Origin: a virus
DNA length: 26,258 nt
Strand: one strand, 5' to 3'
IMG/VR virus record: IMGVR_UViG_3300033273_000625
Coordinates: 1 to 26,258 of that record
The first letter of the stretch is position 1, and each line of letters begins with the position of its first letter. Below, one piece after another: positions 6,452 to 12,436 of the stretch. The notes under the pieces are model-generated. The model was not told the origin of the DNA, did no database searches, and saw only the letters and a list, made by a program, of their open reading frames with translations. The translations under genes were made by a program, and so were the position numbers.

Positions 6452-6676
6452 TCAGTTAATGGGCGTGATGTTGTTGGTTTGCTCCCAGGCGAGAACGTCT
6501 GCGAGCTTGTAGCGAATTTGTGGTTCGCCACGACTGATAGCGAAAGAACTTCGCTTGTAAAAGGCTGGACCTTTTCCTTTTATTCGCCAACGTTGAATAG
6601 TATTTGGCTTTAAGTCATAGCGAACAGCAAGATCTTCAGTTGTCAAGTAAGTGTTAATGTCGTCAATGTCGATCAT
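6452..6676 (-). CDS. Small helix-turn-helix protein (excisionase/MerR-like)
   Basis: A 74-aa protein with a winged-helix HTH_17 type motif: YLTTEDLAVRYDLKPNTIQRWRIKGKGPAF, then KRSSFAISRGEPQIRYKLADVLAWEQ, the wing and the terminal helix seen in AlpA/Xis-like proteins. It binds DNA; it might be an excisionase, a local transcription regulator or a replication accessory factor. No integrase is present in the window, and its place between annealing protein and SSB argues for regulation or recombination rather than excision. ATG 6676 overlaps the ERF stop by ATGA. Confidence 0.8.
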   Translation of the reverse strand: MIDIDDINTYLTTEDLAVRYDLKPNTIQRWRIKGKGPAFYKRSSFAISRGEPQIRYKLADVLAWEQTNNITPIN

Positions 6677-7275
6677 TTCTCAAACTCCTTTAATTCTGAT
6701 TCCTTGTCGAGCAGCATCTTCAACAGTTCATCATATTCTTGTTTGCTGAGATCTTTTTTGTCGAAACGTTCAGCAACACGCTTGCTTAGATCAGAAATGG
6801 ATTTGAGTGTTTTGGCTGCTTTGATCGCATTTTGCCCAGCTTGAAACGCCTGAGATGCAACCGCTTTTTTTACGAGTGCAGGCTTGGCTTGCGCTGGTGT
6901 TGTCTTGTTTGATGGCGGCAGATCAGGTACATCATCCACATCCATATCGGCCACAACACCCAAGATCGCGCAAATTGAAAACCTCCGTTGATAGGTGACA
7001 GCTTTGCCCCATTCTTGAGTCATGTTGCGACCATCGCACATGATCAATTTGCAGGAGCTGGACAGAGTTTCGCCGCTTTCATGATGCAGCGTAGTGATCA
7101 ATGAATCCTCAAGAAACGTTTGAGTAATTGCCAAGCCGTTTGCATGAAGTGCAGGGGTCACAGTGGAAAGCACATTTGCCAGATCAGCAAACTTGCCGTA
7201 GTTGGCACGCGCATTCTTTTCAATTTTGTCCACGGCTTTATGAAAGCCGATCAATGCTTTTGTCAGTTCAGACAT
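6673..7275 (-). CDS. erf: ERF-family single-strand annealing protein
   Basis: A 200-aa recombinase. The ERF core is at residues ~5-118: ALIGFHKAVDKIEKNARANYGKFADLANVL, TPALHANGLAITQTF, and the family hallmark GKAVTYQRRFSICAILGVVADMD (90-112). A Lys/Ala-rich linker and a C-terminal helical segment (ISDLSKRVAERFDKKDLSKQEYDELLKMLL) follow, as in other phage ERFs. It would anneal complementary single strands exposed by the exonuclease encoded upstream. Starts within TAATG overlapping the exonuclease stop, so the pair is coupled. Confidence 0.92.
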   Translation of the reverse strand: MSELTKALIGFHKAVDKIEKNARANYGKFADLANVLSTVTPALHANGLAITQTFLEDSLITTLHHESGETLSSSCKLIMCDGRNMTQEWGKAVTYQRRFSICAILGVVADMDVDDVPDLPPSNKTTPAQAKPALVKKAVASQAFQAGQNAIKAAKTLKSISDLSKRVAERFDKKDLSKQEYDELLKMLLDKESELKEFEK

Positions 7276-8087
7276 TAGAAATCATCGGGTGAAAGTTCGA
7301 TGTTTGTGGCGTAGCTTGGCAGTGACAACGTTGAGATGTCATCGCTATAGCCCGGCCACTGATTGCGTTCCTTGCAAGTCTTGATGCGATTCATGTCACG
7401 TTGCCGCAACTCCTCACCAATACCGCAAGCTTCATTGTCGAGTTCATAAACACCCACATTAAATGGGTATTCTTTCTCGACAGCAACAAAGACGAATCGT
7501 GCTGCTTTTGTGCCCTGCAGATAATGCATCTGCTGAACGTGATACCTCCACTTCGCAACGCTTGAGGCAAAACCTCTAGGGCTGGCATCAATCGTTGTTT
7601 TGAGGTCTATAACAATATCACCATTCCACCAATCAGGACGACATTTGCAACGCATCTCAAACTGTTCATCATCCCACCAAACAGATTGCTCGGCTTTGCC
7701 ATCTGATAACAACCAGGCGGCTTCAGGATGATTGCGAACAGAGTCACACATTGCTAAAGCTTGATCCCATTGAGCCTGATTTACAGGTTCAAGTCCTTTC
7801 TCGATCAATTTGTTGTAAGTTGTGGAGCCTTTGCGAGTGGCGCAGACTGCATAACGTCGATCAAGATCGTCAGGTTCAAGAACAGCAGTATGAACAAGAG
7901 TACCAAGCCGCATAGCAGCAGTAGGTTCGGACGAAGGCCGTTGAGGATCGAGATACTTCTTGAAGTAGTTTCGCGGGTTGCTAGAGATTGCGTGGAGATG
8001 TGATGCTGAAATTGCTGGGTCGGCATGGTACTCAGCATTGGAGATCATTGAGTGTATGCCATTGCCAGCGAAGGGTAACTCGGTCAT
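7275..8087 (-). CDS. PD-(D/E)XK exonuclease, RecE/YqaJ-like
   Basis: A 270-aa nuclease. GTLVH (residues 62-66) with AVLEP next, then MRCKCRPDWW (145-154, Asp152), VIDLKTT (159-165, Asp161 and Lys163) and YHVQQMHYL (182-190) are the ordered active-site motifs of the RecE-like exonuclease VIII family. N-terminal residues contain the family's YHADPAISASHLHAI. It would digest one strand of duplex ends 5'-to-3' and hand the product to ERF. The stop overlaps ERF's ATG, and its start overlaps the stop of the membrane protein upstream (ATGA). Confidence 0.92.
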   Translation of the reverse strand: MTELPFAGNGIHSMISNAEYHADPAISASHLHAISSNPRNYFKKYLDPQRPSSEPTAAMRLGTLVHTAVLEPDDLDRRYAVCATRKGSTTYNKLIEKGLEPVNQAQWDQALAMCDSVRNHPEAAWLLSDGKAEQSVWWDDEQFEMRCKCRPDWWNGDIVIDLKTTIDASPRGFASSVAKWRYHVQQMHYLQGTKAARFVFVAVEKEYPFNVGVYELDNEACGIGEELRQRDMNRIKTCKERNQWPGYSDDISTLSLPSYATNIELSPDDF

Positions 8088-8233
8088 TTTGACCTCGCAA
8101 GAGCTTTGCAGGCTTTGACAACACCAGCTTCGCAGTCTTTTCGGGTTAGATCATCTAATATTTGCGTAAGCGAATAGAAGAATGCCCAACCAAACAATGT
8201 GATGAAAATGGCGACCAACGGAAAATGTTTCAT
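8084..8233 (-). CDS. Small membrane protein (49 aa)
   Basis: ATG 8231-8233 opens MKHFPLVAIFITLFGWAFFYSLTQIL, a single hydrophobic helix of ~18 residues, followed by a soluble tail DDLTRKDCEAGVVKACKALARSK. A TTG start at 8272 would add 13 residues and has AGGTG nearby, so it cannot be excluded. The stop overlaps the exonuclease start by ATGA, so it belongs to the same operon. Role unknown. The 88 bases between it and the zinc-ribbon gene hold no further gene that I can see. Confidence 0.6.
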   Translation of the reverse strand: MKHFPLVAIFITLFGWAFFYSLTQILDDLTRKDCEAGVVKACKALARSK

Positions 8234-8321
8234 GTAGAATTTGTAGGAACTTTGCCAAAAGGCGAAGGACAAGTCACCTGCAGCGGATCAGGTGTGAGGG
8301 ATGCAGATGCGTGAGTCGGTC

Positions 8322-8552
8322 CTAGTCCGCAACTATTGAAACTGTGCGTGTATTGCGCTCATCCTTGCGCCATTTGATTTTTTCCAATGGCACGGGCTTT
8401 TCGCGTGTTTGACGTGTGTAAAAGCGATGATTGCAATCAAGGCATTCACGCAAACGAATCAAGTCATAAGTGCGGCGTTCATTAAGGTTACTTTTCACCT
8501 TTGTAGGACCGAAGCATTCGGGACAAGTCGGAATGTTAAAGCTTGCAGGCAT
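8322..8552 (-). CDS. Zinc-ribbon protein, NrdR N-terminal-like
   Basis: A 76-aa protein with two CxxC knuckles, CPECFGPTKVKSNLN and RLRECLDCNHRFYTRQ (residues ~10-48), the arrangement and the ERRTYDLIRLRECLDC context of the NrdR zinc ribbon. The ATP-cone domain that follows in NrdR is absent; the C terminus is a basic tail KIKWRKDERNTRT. NrdR represses ribonucleotide reductase genes by DNA binding through this ribbon. The phage version could bind similar sites without nucleotide control, or be an unrelated Ogr/Delta-like activator. Start overlaps the upstream stop by TAATG. Confidence 0.7.
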   Translation of the reverse strand: MPASFNIPTCPECFGPTKVKSNLNERRTYDLIRLRECLDCNHRFYTRQTREKPVPLEKIKWRKDERNTRTVSIVAD

Positions 8553-8782
8553 TACTGAATTTCTGTTTCGACGGTGTAGGTGAAACCAGCAGCGACAGCA
8601 TCACGAATCAATGATTCGCGTTCTTCCTCATCAGTTGCCCATTCAGTCCACTGAAGGCGATTATCAATGAAGGCTTCGATGTAGTAGATCGTTTGCGGAT
8701 CTGTTTCTTGAAGCTGTTTGCCGCGATCAAGCATGTTATGCATGAATTCATATTGGTCGAGTGAGATGTTGTGAAAGTCCAT
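8552..8782 (-). CDS. Hypothetical acidic protein (76 aa), first gene of the coupled operon
   Basis: A 76-aa acidic, helical protein (MDFHNISLDQYEFMHNMLDR, EEERESLIRDAVAAG, ending YTVETEIQ). ATG 8780-8782. It leads the run of coupled minus-strand genes that includes the zinc ribbon, and a symmetric dyad at 8809-8834 lies 27 bases upstream of the start. No domain recognised; small acidic proteins in this position may be host-takeover or regulatory factors, but nothing in the sequence proves it. Confidence 0.65.
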   Translation of the reverse strand: MDFHNISLDQYEFMHNMLDRGKQLQETDPQTIYYIEAFIDNRLQWTEWATDEEERESLIRDAVAAGFTYTVETEIQ

Positions 8783-8808
8783 GAAATTGAGGCGATTGGG
8801 GTGAGTCG

Positions 8809-8834
8809 TCTAGCAATGAAAGCGACTTGCTAGA
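8809..8834. promoter_or_regulatory. Perfect 8-bp dyad, candidate operator
   Basis: TCTAGCAA (8809-8816) and TTGCTAGA (8827-8834) are exact inverted copies separated by 10 bases. There is no T-run on either side, so it is not a terminator. It lies just upstream of the minus-strand operon start at 8782. The 8-10-8 geometry and the inner CAA/TTG match the dyad before the cyAbrB gene (20539-20564). Confidence 0.5.
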
Positions 8835-8877
8835 AGATGCCTAGGTTTCACTGCAATGCACTGCTTTGTATGCCAGT

Positions 8878-8976
8878 TCAGCGACTGGAACGCAATTGAT
8901 TCCTAAGTCCGACAACGACTCCAACCAGCAGTATCAAAGTGAGTCCACTGCAGACATACAAAGTCACTAGATCCAA
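8878..8976 (-). CDS. Micro-membrane protein (32 aa)
   Basis: A minus-strand ORF from TTG 8974-8976 (GTG four codons in is an alternative) to TGA 8878-8880, encoding MDLVTLYVCSGLTLILLVGV and continuing VVGLRNQLRSSR. About 20 hydrophobic residues followed by a basic tail: a plausible single-TM microprotein. Such short TM proteins ending in GLR-type basic tails are common in cyanophages. No ribosome-binding site is clear, so the call rests on composition and on filling an otherwise empty leader. Confidence 0.4.
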   Translation of the reverse strand: MDLVTLYVCSGLTLILLVGVVVGLRNQLRSSR

Positions 8977-9008
8977 TGCGGTCTCTGTAACAGTATGAAC
9001 GGCGCTTC

Positions 9009-9038
9009 AACTTAAAGTTACTTAAGTTAATTAGTAAC
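9009..9038. promoter_or_regulatory. Overlapping inverted repeats between divergent genes
   Basis: AACTTAA (9009-9015) and TTAAGTT (9022-9028) form one dyad; GTTACT (9017-9022) and AGTAAC (9033-9038) form a second that overlaps it. The A/T-rich block sits between the divergent starts at 8976 (minus) and 9055 (plus), where promoters for both directions are expected. I could not assign clear -35/-10 hexamers. A repressor-controlled divergent promoter is the simplest reading. Confidence 0.4.
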
Positions 9039-9054
9039 CGTTGCTACCAAACCA

Positions 9055-9192
9055 ATGAACGTGCTTTCACTCCTCCAGCGCAAAGAGCAAAAGCAGAAAC
9101 TGCTTAAAGTCGCGCAAAAGCAATCACTGCAGCCGTCACAGCTTTGCTATCGCGGCGTTTGCTACACAACAATCAAAGCGGAATCACGGTGA
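9055..9192 (+). CDS. Small YRGV-motif protein (45 aa), DUF4278-like
   Basis: ATG 9055 to TGA 9190-9192, 45 aa: a basic helix (MNVLSLLQRKEQKQKLLKVA) then SQLCYRGVCYTT. The LCYRGVxY element is characteristic of a small protein family frequent in cyanobacteria (DUF4278) and their phages. Function is unknown. It is transcribed away from the minus-strand operon, and its last 20 bases overlap the convergent RusA gene. Confidence 0.65.
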   Translation: MNVLSLLQRKEQKQKLLKVAQKQSLQPSQLCYRGVCYTTIKAESR

Positions 9193-9607
9193 TCAATGCA
9201 CCAGGCGGTTCGCTGCCAATGCAATATCGCTTTTCTGCATTTAGACTCACCACAAGACAGTCATCAGTGAACACCGTGTCGGTTAGGGCATCAAGCGTTG
9301 ACCGACAGCATTTATCAATGTCATTCCTTTTCACGACACAGTGCTTCGGTGCTGCTGCCCTTAGTTGCCCATTTGTTGTCAAATGTGCCTTTGGTCGTTT
9401 GAAGCGAAATACCACGGACACACTGCAAGCGCAAGTCAATAGCTCGCATTTTTGATCTTTCATCTGCTGTTGTGCTGAAGCTGCAACAGCTTGCCGCCAG
9501 GGCTTGACCCTTTTGCTGGCCTCTATTAATCTTCCACCGCCTACATGGCGCTTACTGCCTTGTGGTGCTGGTTCAATATCGTTCACCGCGATATGGATCA
9601 CTGTCAT
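9173..9607 (-). CDS. rusA: RusA-family Holliday junction resolvase
   Basis: A 144-aa resolvase. Residues 11-40 (IEPAPQGSKRHVGGGRLIEASKRVKPWRQA) are the substrate-binding opening of phage RusA proteins; RNDIDKCCRSTLDALTDTVFTDDCLVV (94-120) carries the catalytic acidic residues Asp96, Asp98 and the Asp115-Asp116 pair. It would cut four-way junctions left by recombination and replication before packaging. Start 9607 is chosen over 9631 because the family begins here; both lie 27 bases or less from the divergent gene at 9635. It is the only minus-strand gene between two plus-strand genes. Confidence 0.9.
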   Translation of the reverse strand: MTVIHIAVNDIEPAPQGSKRHVGGGRLIEASKRVKPWRQAVAASAQQQMKDQKCELLTCACSVSVVFRFKRPKAHLTTNGQLRAAAPKHCVVKRNDIDKCCRSTLDALTDTVFTDDCLVVSLNAEKRYCIGSEPPGALITVIPL

Positions 9608-9634
9608 CTCGTTCTTTCTTCGTTCTCTCATTCT

Positions 9635-10180
9635 ATGTCTGACAATCTCAGCCTTGGCAATAACAAAAGCAACTTTTCATTTGTTCGTGCTTTGGTATTC
9701 AGCCCAGGAAAACCAGGGTCAAATTGGTTTAAAGCAACAGTTGGTGATTCACTTGTAATGGTGTTTTATCCTGACGATGCAAGCATCACTGCAGAGATGA
9801 TTCAACCCGGCGATACGCTTTTTATCGCTGGGTTGAAAAGTATGGAGGTAAAAGGATCTTGCGATAAAAAAGCAAACTGCGCTCCGTTTGCATTGCAAAT
9901 TGATGCGTTTAAGAATGCAGTGCGTTATCGACAACAAAACAATCAAGTTGAAACAGCAGCAGAACAGTCGATTGAATCAAAGCCTGAAGTTGAGCAGCAA
10001 AGCGATGAACCTATTGAAATTTACATTGATCAAAGTTTGCGATTCAGCGGCTTAGTGCGTGGCAAAGAAAATGTTGATTTTGTGAATGCAAAGAAAGAAA
10101 AATACTCAGCACGCGGCAGGCATCGCAGCATGTATGCAATCAACGAAATCGTCGAGCTGGCACGGAAAAATGAAGGATGA
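9635..10180 (+). CDS. Hypothetical protein (181 aa), possible OB-like N domain
   Basis: ATG 9635 (MSDNLSLGNNKSNFSFVRAL). Residues ~15-105 form a beta-rich domain (FVRALVFSPGKPGSNWFKATVGDSLVMVFYP, IQPGDTLFIAGLKSMEV, FALQIDAFK) whose strand pattern resembles OB-fold nucleic-acid binders. An acidic Gln/Glu linker follows (~115-145), then a basic C terminus SARGRHRSMYAINEIVELARK. The N-terminal start is divergent from rusA with a 27-bp gap. It ends in an 11-base overlap with the next gene. An ssDNA- or replication-linked role is only an inference. Confidence 0.65.
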   Translation: MSDNLSLGNNKSNFSFVRALVFSPGKPGSNWFKATVGDSLVMVFYPDDASITAEMIQPGDTLFIAGLKSMEVKGSCDKKANCAPFALQIDAFKNAVRYRQQNNQVETAAEQSIESKPEVEQQSDEPIEIYIDQSLRFSGLVRGKENVDFVNAKKEKYSARGRHRSMYAINEIVELARKNEG

Positions 10181-10412
10181 ACAACGCTTGCGGCTGCTTT
10201 CTGCACTAATTAAAGACCGCGATCAAACCAAAGCTGCTCTTGATTACATCAATCAACAAAAGCAACACGAAGAAACCCTGTACTGGGAAACAGGATTAAC
10301 GCGTGACATCACACGCAACGATGATTCACAACTCAGGCGTCATGCTGACTGTCTTTTCATGCAGCATGAACAAACCCTGAAGGCGTATTTCCAATCTGTG
10401 GAATCGCCGTAG
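10170..10412 (+). CDS. Hypothetical coiled-coil protein (80 aa)
   Basis: ATG 10170 lies 11 bases inside the end of the previous gene. The product (MKDEQRLRLLSALIKDRDQT and on to FQSVESP) is almost all helix, with heptad-like charged residues (LLSALIKDRDQTKAALDYINQQKQHEETLYWE). No domain recognised. Its TAG stop is part of a TAGAAT element that may serve as the -10 for the replication operon. Confidence 0.6.
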   Translation: MKDEQRLRLLSALIKDRDQTKAALDYINQQKQHEETLYWETGLTRDITRNDDSQLRRHADCLFMQHEQTLKAYFQSVESP

Positions 10413-10415
10413 AAT
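10388..10415 (+). promoter_or_regulatory. Possible promoter of the replication operon
   Basis: TAGAAT at 10410-10415, with a weak TTTCCA 16 bases upstream (10388-10393). A closely similar TAGAATAAC word stands at 12633-12641 at the head of another leader, which supports a shared -10. The -35 match is poor, so this is tentative. Confidence 0.35.
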
Positions 10416-10429
10416 CAACGGCACGCAAT

Positions 10430-10476
10430 AAAAAAGCCACCGTTGCAGCGGTGGCTTGCGTGTCCCGGAGAGGACA
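10430..10476 (-). terminator. Strong hairpin in the rep leader; T-run faces the minus strand
   Basis: AAGCCACCG (10434-10442) pairs perfectly with CGGTGGCTT (10449-10457), loop TTGCAG. Six A residues (10430-10435) on the upstream side make it an intrinsic terminator for minus-strand RNA. On the plus strand it has no T-run and is followed by a second small stem, TGTCC/GGACA (10461-10465 and 10472-10476) with loop CGGAGA. It could block antisense transcription or fold the 5' leader of the rep mRNA. Confidence 0.55.
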
Positions 10477-10508
10477 ACACCCCAATTCATCCAAACAGAG
10501 GGTAGCAC

Positions 10509-11315
10509 ATGCCAAGCAAAGTCAGTGCAAGCGGATTCGCTGCACTTCCCTACAAGCTCATGGATCAAGCCGATGCTGCTATATGGGCGGTTTATGCCGT
10601 CTTGCATCGTCACGGCTGGAATTCAGAGCAAGGCTGTTGGGTCTCGATCAACACGATCCACAACGAAACCGGGATTAGTCAGTTCGTGATCAGGCGATCA
10701 CTGTCGTGGTTGCGTGAAACCGGATGGATTACATCCATTGAAAGACCAGGCTACACAACGGTTCATCACGTCAAAACTGATGCGCCGACACCCCTTGCAA
10801 ATTTGACCCCTGTCAAAAACGAAAGGGGTTACCCCTTACAAAAACGACAGGGGACCCCTATCAAAAACGCAAGGGGTCCCCTTGCAAAAACGACAGACGA
10901 ACAAGAACCCAATAACAAGAACCCAAGAAGTAAAACCCAAGGCGCAAGCGCCGAAAACGAGAAGAAGGATCCGAACAGACTCAAGAAGCTGCCGTTATCA
11001 TCTGTGCCAGATGATTTAAGCGGTTGCGGTGACTTGCTTGTCGAGTTTTGGTCTGTGAAAAAGGGTGTGCGTTCAACATCGGTACTGAATCGCATCTGCA
11101 AGAAGCTCCGCAGCATGACCTCACAACAGCGTCAAGAGGCTCTAGAACGCGCTATAGCCTCTGGTTGGGGTGATGTGTTCGCTCCACGCAAACAAGCCGC
11201 TTACAGCCCCGTACAGGAGCCTGACATGAAGCACCCAGCGCATCGCGTGTTTACCGCTGATCGTGGTTTTGACGATCAACCCACAACAAACTCAGTCCTT
11301 AAAGATTTCTTCTGA
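10509..11315 (+). CDS. Replication initiation-like protein with N-terminal HTH; contains origin iterons
   Basis: A 268-aa protein with a good start: GAGGG at 10498-10502, 6 bases before ATG 10509. Residues ~10-85 are a winged helix-turn-helix of the HTH_36/replication-initiator type (LMDQADAAIWAVYAVLHRHG, SINTIHNETGISQFVIRRSLSWLRETGWI). Residues ~95-125 are a tandem octapeptide block of the form xPxKNxRG encoded by iterons, then a charged linker, and a C-terminal helical domain (~160-240) that may load helicase. The layout matches lambda O: DNA-binding domain, origin iterons in the coding sequence, then partner-binding domain. No helicase or primase gene is visible, so it probably recruits host machinery. 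Confidence 0.75.
   Translation: MPSKVSASGFAALPYKLMDQADAAIWAVYAVLHRHGWNSEQGCWVSINTIHNETGISQFVIRRSLSWLRETGWITSIERPGYTTVHHVKTDAPTPLANLTPVKNERGYPLQKRQGTPIKNARGPLAKTTDEQEPNNKNPRSKTQGASAENEKKDPNRLKKLPLSSVPDDLSGCGDLLVEFWSVKKGVRSTSVLNRICKKLRSMTSQQRQEALERAIASGWGDVFAPRKQAAYSPVQEPDMKHPAHRVFTADRGFDDQPTTNSVLKDFF
10790..10926 (+). repeat. Iterons inside the rep gene, candidate replication origin
   Basis: Five CCCCT-led units start at 10791, 10807, 10832, 10855 and 10878 (spacing 16, 25, 23, 23). Most share the core CAAAAACG and end in AGGGG, so each full unit is itself an imperfect palindrome. The unit length is close to 24, matching the octapeptide repeat it encodes. Just downstream AACAAGAACCCAA is repeated exactly at 10900-10912 and 10914-10926, in an A-rich stretch. 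Position and design resemble the lambda origin within gene O; origin function is inferred. Confidence 0.6.
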
Positions 11316-11506
11316 TGAAGCCCGCTGCTTTTGATGTAACCTCAGTCCGCCTCAAACTCAGGTACATGGTTGAAAACAATTACGTCACAATCGACGATCT
11401 TGATGAACCATCACCAGGCTTCAAATCAAACATGAATGTTCACATGCGTGATTTCCCTTCTGGTTATCGCGGTGTACGTCATCAAAACCTTCTTCGTGAA
11501 TCGTAA
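11315..11506 (+). CDS. Hypothetical protein (63 aa)
   Basis: ATG 11315 overlaps the rep stop (TGATG), so it is coupled to rep. Product: MKPAAFDVTSVRLKLRYMVE, YVTIDDLDEPSPGF, MRDFPSGYRGVRHQNLLRES. A helix then a Pro/Gly-rich basic tail; no domain recognised. Being co-translated with rep it may help replication, but nothing in the sequence shows how. Confidence 0.6.
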   Translation: MKPAAFDVTSVRLKLRYMVENNYVTIDDLDEPSPGFKSNMNVHMRDFPSGYRGVRHQNLLRES

Positions 11507-11517
11507 ACACTCAACCC

Positions 11518-11754
11518 ATGCAACTTTCAAGTTTCCTTGATGTTTCAAAACGTCAAGATCCTGTCGTTGACATGCTTGCAGACCTGCTTGACGAAGCCAA
11601 GGCAACCGCTGCTGCAATTTCTGACAATGCAATCGAAGAGCAACGTCCTATCCCAAAAGACTTGCTACGATCCTTCAACAATGACCTTGAACGCATCAAG
11701 GCTCATCTTTTAACTGCTGCTGATGTCCCTGAAAAGATTCACACTGCGTCTTGA
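11518..11754 (+). CDS. Hypothetical helical protein (78 aa)
   Basis: Starts at ATG 11518, twelve bases after the previous stop, no clear ribosome-binding site. Predominantly helical and acidic (MQLSSFLDVSKRQDPVVDML, DLLDEAKATAAAISDNAIEE, LLRSFNNDLERIKAHLL). Its last 32 bases overlap the ribbon-helix-helix gene in another frame. Not recognised. Confidence 0.6.
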   Translation: MQLSSFLDVSKRQDPVVDMLADLLDEAKATAAAISDNAIEEQRPIPKDLLRSFNNDLERIKAHLLTAADVPEKIHTAS

Positions 11755-11986
11755 CGAAGAAGACATTGAAATCATTGACAAACTTGCCGAAGAACAAAAC
11801 ACCACACGCGCAGACATTATTCGCAATTCACTTCATCAAAAAGCAATCACCACTGATGCACTACATCAGGTAACAACTGCCATCCGTAAACGCTTTCATG
11901 GCATCTTCACTGCACAACAGGCTGAACAAGCCGCAGCAATCGCAATCTTCACCATCGCGTCAAATCAGCAACAAAAAGCTGCGTAG
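11723..11986 (+). CDS. Ribbon-helix-helix (CopG/Arc-type) regulator
   Basis: An 87-aa protein. KRFTLRLDEEDIEIIDKLAEEQNTTRADIIRNSL (residues 4-37) is a typical ribbon-helix-helix: the beta strand FTLRL that enters the major groove, helix A, the turn around NTTRA and helix B. The remaining ~50 residues are a helical Ala/Gln-rich tail. It would bind operators as a dimer and may regulate phage genes or act as an antitoxin-like partner; no toxin-like ORF follows. ATG 11723 is inside the end of the previous gene. Confidence 0.8.
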   Translation: MSLKRFTLRLDEEDIEIIDKLAEEQNTTRADIIRNSLHQKAITTDALHQVTTAIRKRFHGIFTAQQAEQAAAIAIFTIASNQQQKAA

Positions 11987-12054
11987 CATTCTCAACACCT
12001 ACGACGACTTCTACACATCCCTGTATCACGATCGCATCAACCCCCAACCGCACA

Positions 12055-12282
12055 ATGAGCAGCAGCTACTTCCACGACTGGATCAGTGACATGGCACCAT
12101 CCGCAATGCAACCAGTTCTGCCTGAGGCGCAGGATACGGAAGCAATGATGGATCGCGTCATTCTTCTGGAGCTTCTTTATCATCTGGATGCACGGCATAA
12201 TCAATCGAACCCGCATCACAACACCTACACCGGCCTTTGGGAGAAGTACAAAAATGGCATCAATCGATCCGGTAAAAAATGA
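12055..12282 (+). CDS. Hypothetical protein (75 aa)
   Basis: ATG 12055: MSSSYFHDWISDMAPSAMQP, MMDRVILLELLYHLDARHN, HHNTYTGLWEKYKNG. The segment LLYHLDARHNQSNPHHNTYTGL resembles a block (LY..DGR..PHHGTYTGL) that I know from small cyanophage proteins of unknown function. No ribosome-binding site. The 68 bases before it, after the ribbon-helix-helix gene, contain no convincing gene. Ends inside the next gene. Confidence 0.65.
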   Translation: MSSSYFHDWISDMAPSAMQPVLPEAQDTEAMMDRVILLELLYHLDARHNQSNPHHNTYTGLWEKYKNGINRSGKK

Positions 12283-12436
12283 GGATTTTTGGTACGATCC
12301 CACCGAAGATAGTATGTATCGCGTTTGCATGAAAATTGACGATGTGACTGCATGTTGCACGGTTTCATCAATGCATTTGATCGAAGAAAAGCGCTCTCAA
12401 TTGCGCGGCGCATGTTTACGACAGACTGAATCCTAA
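12254..12436 (+). CDS. Hypothetical protein (60 aa)
   Basis: ATG 12254 is preceded by GGGAGAAG at about 12239-12246, which decides this start over the upstream in-frame one. Product MASIDPVKNEDFWYDPTEDS, YRVCMKIDDVTACCTVSSMHLIEEKRSQLRG: a short beta-hairpin-like protein with three cysteines. It overlaps the previous gene by 29 bases and its stop overlaps the next ATG by one base. Not recognised. Confidence 0.6.
   Translation: MASIDPVKNEDFWYDPTEDSMYRVCMKIDDVTACCTVSSMHLIEEKRSQLRGACLRQTES

Noticed and set aside
6452-6676. Excisionase with temperate lifestyle
   Set aside because: The HTH_17 protein alone does not show lysogeny: no integrase, attachment site or CI-like repressor is visible in the window.
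9504-9758. 84-codon plus-strand ORF across the rusA start
   Set aside because: It is antisense to rusA and in the wrong frame for the 9635 gene, with a low-quality translation.
11898-12089. 63-codon ORF overlapping the ribbon-helix-helix gene and the 75-aa gene
   Set aside because: Its first half is antiphase to the clear ribbon-helix-helix gene and it overlaps the next start; the segment from 11987 to 12054 has no start codon of its own.
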